Positions 4,542-5,923 of a stretch of 5,923 bases of DNA are shown in pieces. The notes under the pieces are model-generated. The model was not told the origin of the DNA, did not search any database, and worked only from the letters and a program-made list of their open reading frames with translations. Numbering within the stretch: the first letter of the stretch is position 1; each line of letters begins with the position of its first letter. A program made the position numbers and the translations under genes. Source of the DNA: Desulfobacterales bacterium S5133MH16 (lineage in GTDB: Bacteria > Desulfobacterota > Desulfobacteria > Desulfobacterales > UBA11574); NCBI GenBank assembly GCA_001751005.1, contig MAXL01000359.1, positions 1 to 5,923 of the forward strand, given 5' to 3'.

Positions 4542-5732
4542 ATGCCTGATAGATGGGGTCGTCCAACGATGGCAGATGGTATGGGCCTTGCAACAGGTTT
4601 TATGCGAGTGCAGGAGCATATAGGCCGGCAACAAAAAGAAACTGATCTTTTTCGAAGTAGAGCCAACCGCGAAAAATACATTCCGATGTTGCTTAAAAGC
4701 ACAGAGCCCAATCGCGAATCTTCTGATTTCAATTATTCTGACTGGCTAGATGCACAAGTTGAGGTACAGGATATACAACACCGGGATGTTATATATCAAA
4801 AAGATAAACTTGATTTGCAGAAAAAAAAAGAGAGAGCTGCGGAATCGGAAATAAACAACATGATTTCGACCGCTGAAATATACGCGGGGCGGGGGCAAGA
4901 TGAAAAAGGGGCGAGAGTTCTTGCGGATATCTATAATTATATGCCAGATGGCCAAGAGTACGTTGGAGTTTCTTCGCAAAATCCACTGAAATGGATAATG
5001 AGAGCACAGGCCACAGGCGAGGAATATCTCGCAGACGCAGTGCCTTATGGTGAGGCTATTAAAATGGCCAAAGGCTTTAGCAGTGCGTATCGCGAAATTG
5101 ACCAAGCTGCGGAACAGAAGAGGCTTATTCACAATCGACAAGAATTAATGAAGAGAGAAGTGCATACAACAGCCGCTGGAGAAGAAGCTCTTCTTTTCAA
5201 TTTACTCGACAAGGACGGGGCTATACGTACTACGTATAGAAGCCCAAAGACAGGTGCTGTTTTGCAAGGGTTTGACGAAAAACTCGGCAGGAATGTTGTG
5301 ACCAAAACAGATTTTAGGTCGCCTGAATATTGGCAACAGCAAGAAGACCGAAAGACACAGAAAGAAGTCCGAACAAAAAGGCAAGCCGCAGTTTCCGAAA
5401 AAGAAAAGGAAAAAGCTTTAGAAAAATTTGAGAAACAAGCTGAGGCCATAGTCTTCAGGCATAAAAAACAAATGACAGACCAATTAGGTATCCCCCAAGT
5501 TGACAGCAAGGGCAGACCTGTAACTGTTTTGGATCCAGTTGTCGAACAGATTTTGCTTGACGCAAAGGCAATGGCTTTAGAAACTCCGACAGGAGCGGTC
5601 CGGCTTCTAAAGGGACGTCTCAAGGAATATCAACGATTGAAGGACATGACACCGGAGCAAAGGGAAGTCGAACGGAAGAAATTGTTACGTAAAACGAAAA
5701 GTTCTGAAACTGGTGAAACTGGAGGTTGGTAA
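4542..5732 (+). CDS. Charged coiled-coil protein, probable internal virion component (396 aa)
   Basis: No known domain is recognised. The N-terminus MPDRWGRPTMADGMGLATGF is Gly-rich and probably flexible, followed by long helical stretches: 22-47, 70-110 (very Lys/Glu/Gln rich), 170-205, 262-310 (QQQEDRKTQKEVRTKRQAA onward, likely coiled coil) and 352-384. A short beta-like insertion around 213-256 (LLDKDGAIRTTYRSPKTGAV) may be a small domain. There is no signal peptide or membrane segment. The start is firm: AAGGAGG at 4528-4534, 7 nt before the ATG. It follows the Gly/Ala membrane protein by 15 nt and precedes another long-looking ORF by 3-12 nt. Extended helical, low-hydrophobicity proteins in this operon position fit ejection or internal core proteins, by inference only. 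Confidence 0.6.
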   Translation: MPDRWGRPTMADGMGLATGFMRVQEHIGRQQKETDLFRSRANREKYIPMLLKSTEPNRESSDFNYSDWLDAQVEVQDIQHRDVIYQKDKLDLQKKKERAAESEINNMISTAEIYAGRGQDEKGARVLADIYNYMPDGQEYVGVSSQNPLKWIMRAQATGEEYLADAVPYGEAIKMAKGFSSAYREIDQAAEQKRLIHNRQELMKREVHTTAAGEEALLFNLLDKDGAIRTTYRSPKTGAVLQGFDEKLGRNVVTKTDFRSPEYWQQQEDRKTQKEVRTKRQAAVSEKEKEKALEKFEKQAEAIVFRHKKQMTDQLGIPQVDSKGRPVTVLDPVVEQILLDAKAMALETPTGAVRLLKGRLKEYQRLKDMTPEQREVERKKLLRKTKSSETGETGGW

Positions 5733-5735
5733 CAG

Positions 5736-5923
5736 GTGAACAGGATGTTATCAGCTATAGATTGGCGTCTTAAGCTTTTGGATGGTATTTCAGAGGAAGA
5801 AGAACGGCCCGAATTAAGGCCAAAGCCTCCTCAGGAACCATCATTTCAAGTTTCGGCTGATTTGTCATCAGCCGAAACTCGGCAGCTTAAACTTCTCGAC
5901 CAGATAGACGCAGAGACTGGGAC
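5736..5923 (+). CDS. N-terminal part of an unknown protein, cut by the window edge
   Basis: The frame is open to the window end. Two starts are possible: GTG 5736 with GGAGG at 5721-5725 (10 nt upstream), or ATG 5745 with AGGTG at 5734-5738 (6 nt upstream). The product begins (M/V)NRMLSAIDWRLKLLDGISEE, then a Pro/Glu-rich linker, then SSAETRQLKLLDQIDAETG. The segment R-x-LKLLD-x-I occurs twice, about 40 residues apart, separated by a linker predicted to be disordered. It continues the same operon. In phages this place is often taken by a very long virion protein, but the size cannot be judged here. Confidence 0.65.
   Translation, partial: MNRMLSAIDWRLKLLDGISEEEERPELRPKPPQEPSFQVSADLSSAETRQLKLLDQIDAETG
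5849..5879 (+). repeat. Perfect 13-bp inverted repeat inside coding sequence
   Basis: AGTTTCGGCTGAT (5849-5861) and ATCAGCCGAAACT (5867-5879) are exact reverse complements around the loop TTGTC. No T-run follows, and the reading frame continues through it, so it is not a standard terminator. It lies about 105-115 nt after the start of the last ORF and would form a stable hairpin in that mRNA. Confidence 0.85.

Noticed and set aside
4746..5141. Minus-strand frame of 131 codons
   Set aside because: Also antisense to the 396-residue gene. The hydrophobic, Cys/Phe-rich translation matches a complement artefact.
5129..5623. Minus-strand frame of 164 codons opposite the 396-residue gene
   Set aside because: It is fully inside a gene with a strong ribosome binding site and operon context. 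The Ser/Phe/Cys-rich product looks like the complement of a Lys/Glu-rich helix.

Overview
The window looks like part of a tailed double-stranded DNA bacteriophage or prophage. Genes are short and tightly packed, often with 4-nt ATGA stop/start overlaps. There is a likely small terminase subunit, a phage-type GNAT-like protein, a run of low-complexity coiled-coil proteins of virion type, and no household bacterial gene. Composition is fairly AT-rich and Shine-Dalgarno sites are of the AGGAG/GGAGG type. The host cannot be named from this sequence. A Gram-negative host with a short-tailed (podovirus-like) phage is a weak inference from the candidate ejection-type proteins.

Left part (1-483): a plus-strand gene cut by the window edge encodes a small protein with two helix-turn-helix-like segments. 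It overlaps by 4 nt a 39-residue basic ORF. Both end at a perfect 18-bp palindrome (435-475). On the other side of the palindrome a minus-strand pair converges on it: a 46-residue basic ORF and, upstream of that, a 152-residue MazG-like protein with a coiled-coil tail (642-1100).

Central control region (1101-1557): this gene-free stretch separates the divergent minus-strand pair from the plus-strand late-type operon. It holds a 19-bp direct repeat fused to a candidate promoter, a second candidate promoter with a perfect TTGACA -35 whose -35 and -10 both lie inside palindromes, and a convincing rho-independent terminator just before the first late gene. Promoter, short leader, terminator and then terminase resembles the lambda PR'-tR' late control layout, which suggests processive antitermination or attenuation.

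Right part (1558-5923): one plus-strand operon. In order: putative small terminase subunit, secreted or membrane protein with a D/QT/ELNP signature, 49-residue coiled-coil protein, GNAT-like protein, 390-residue virion-associated protein with four 25-residue repeats, 104-residue Gly/Ala-rich membrane-active protein, 396-residue charged coiled-coil protein, and the first 60 or so residues of a further protein that runs off the edge. Large terminase, portal and capsid genes are not in the window. The last four genes look like a cassette for internal-virion or ejection proteins, but this is inferred from composition and order, not from recognised domains.
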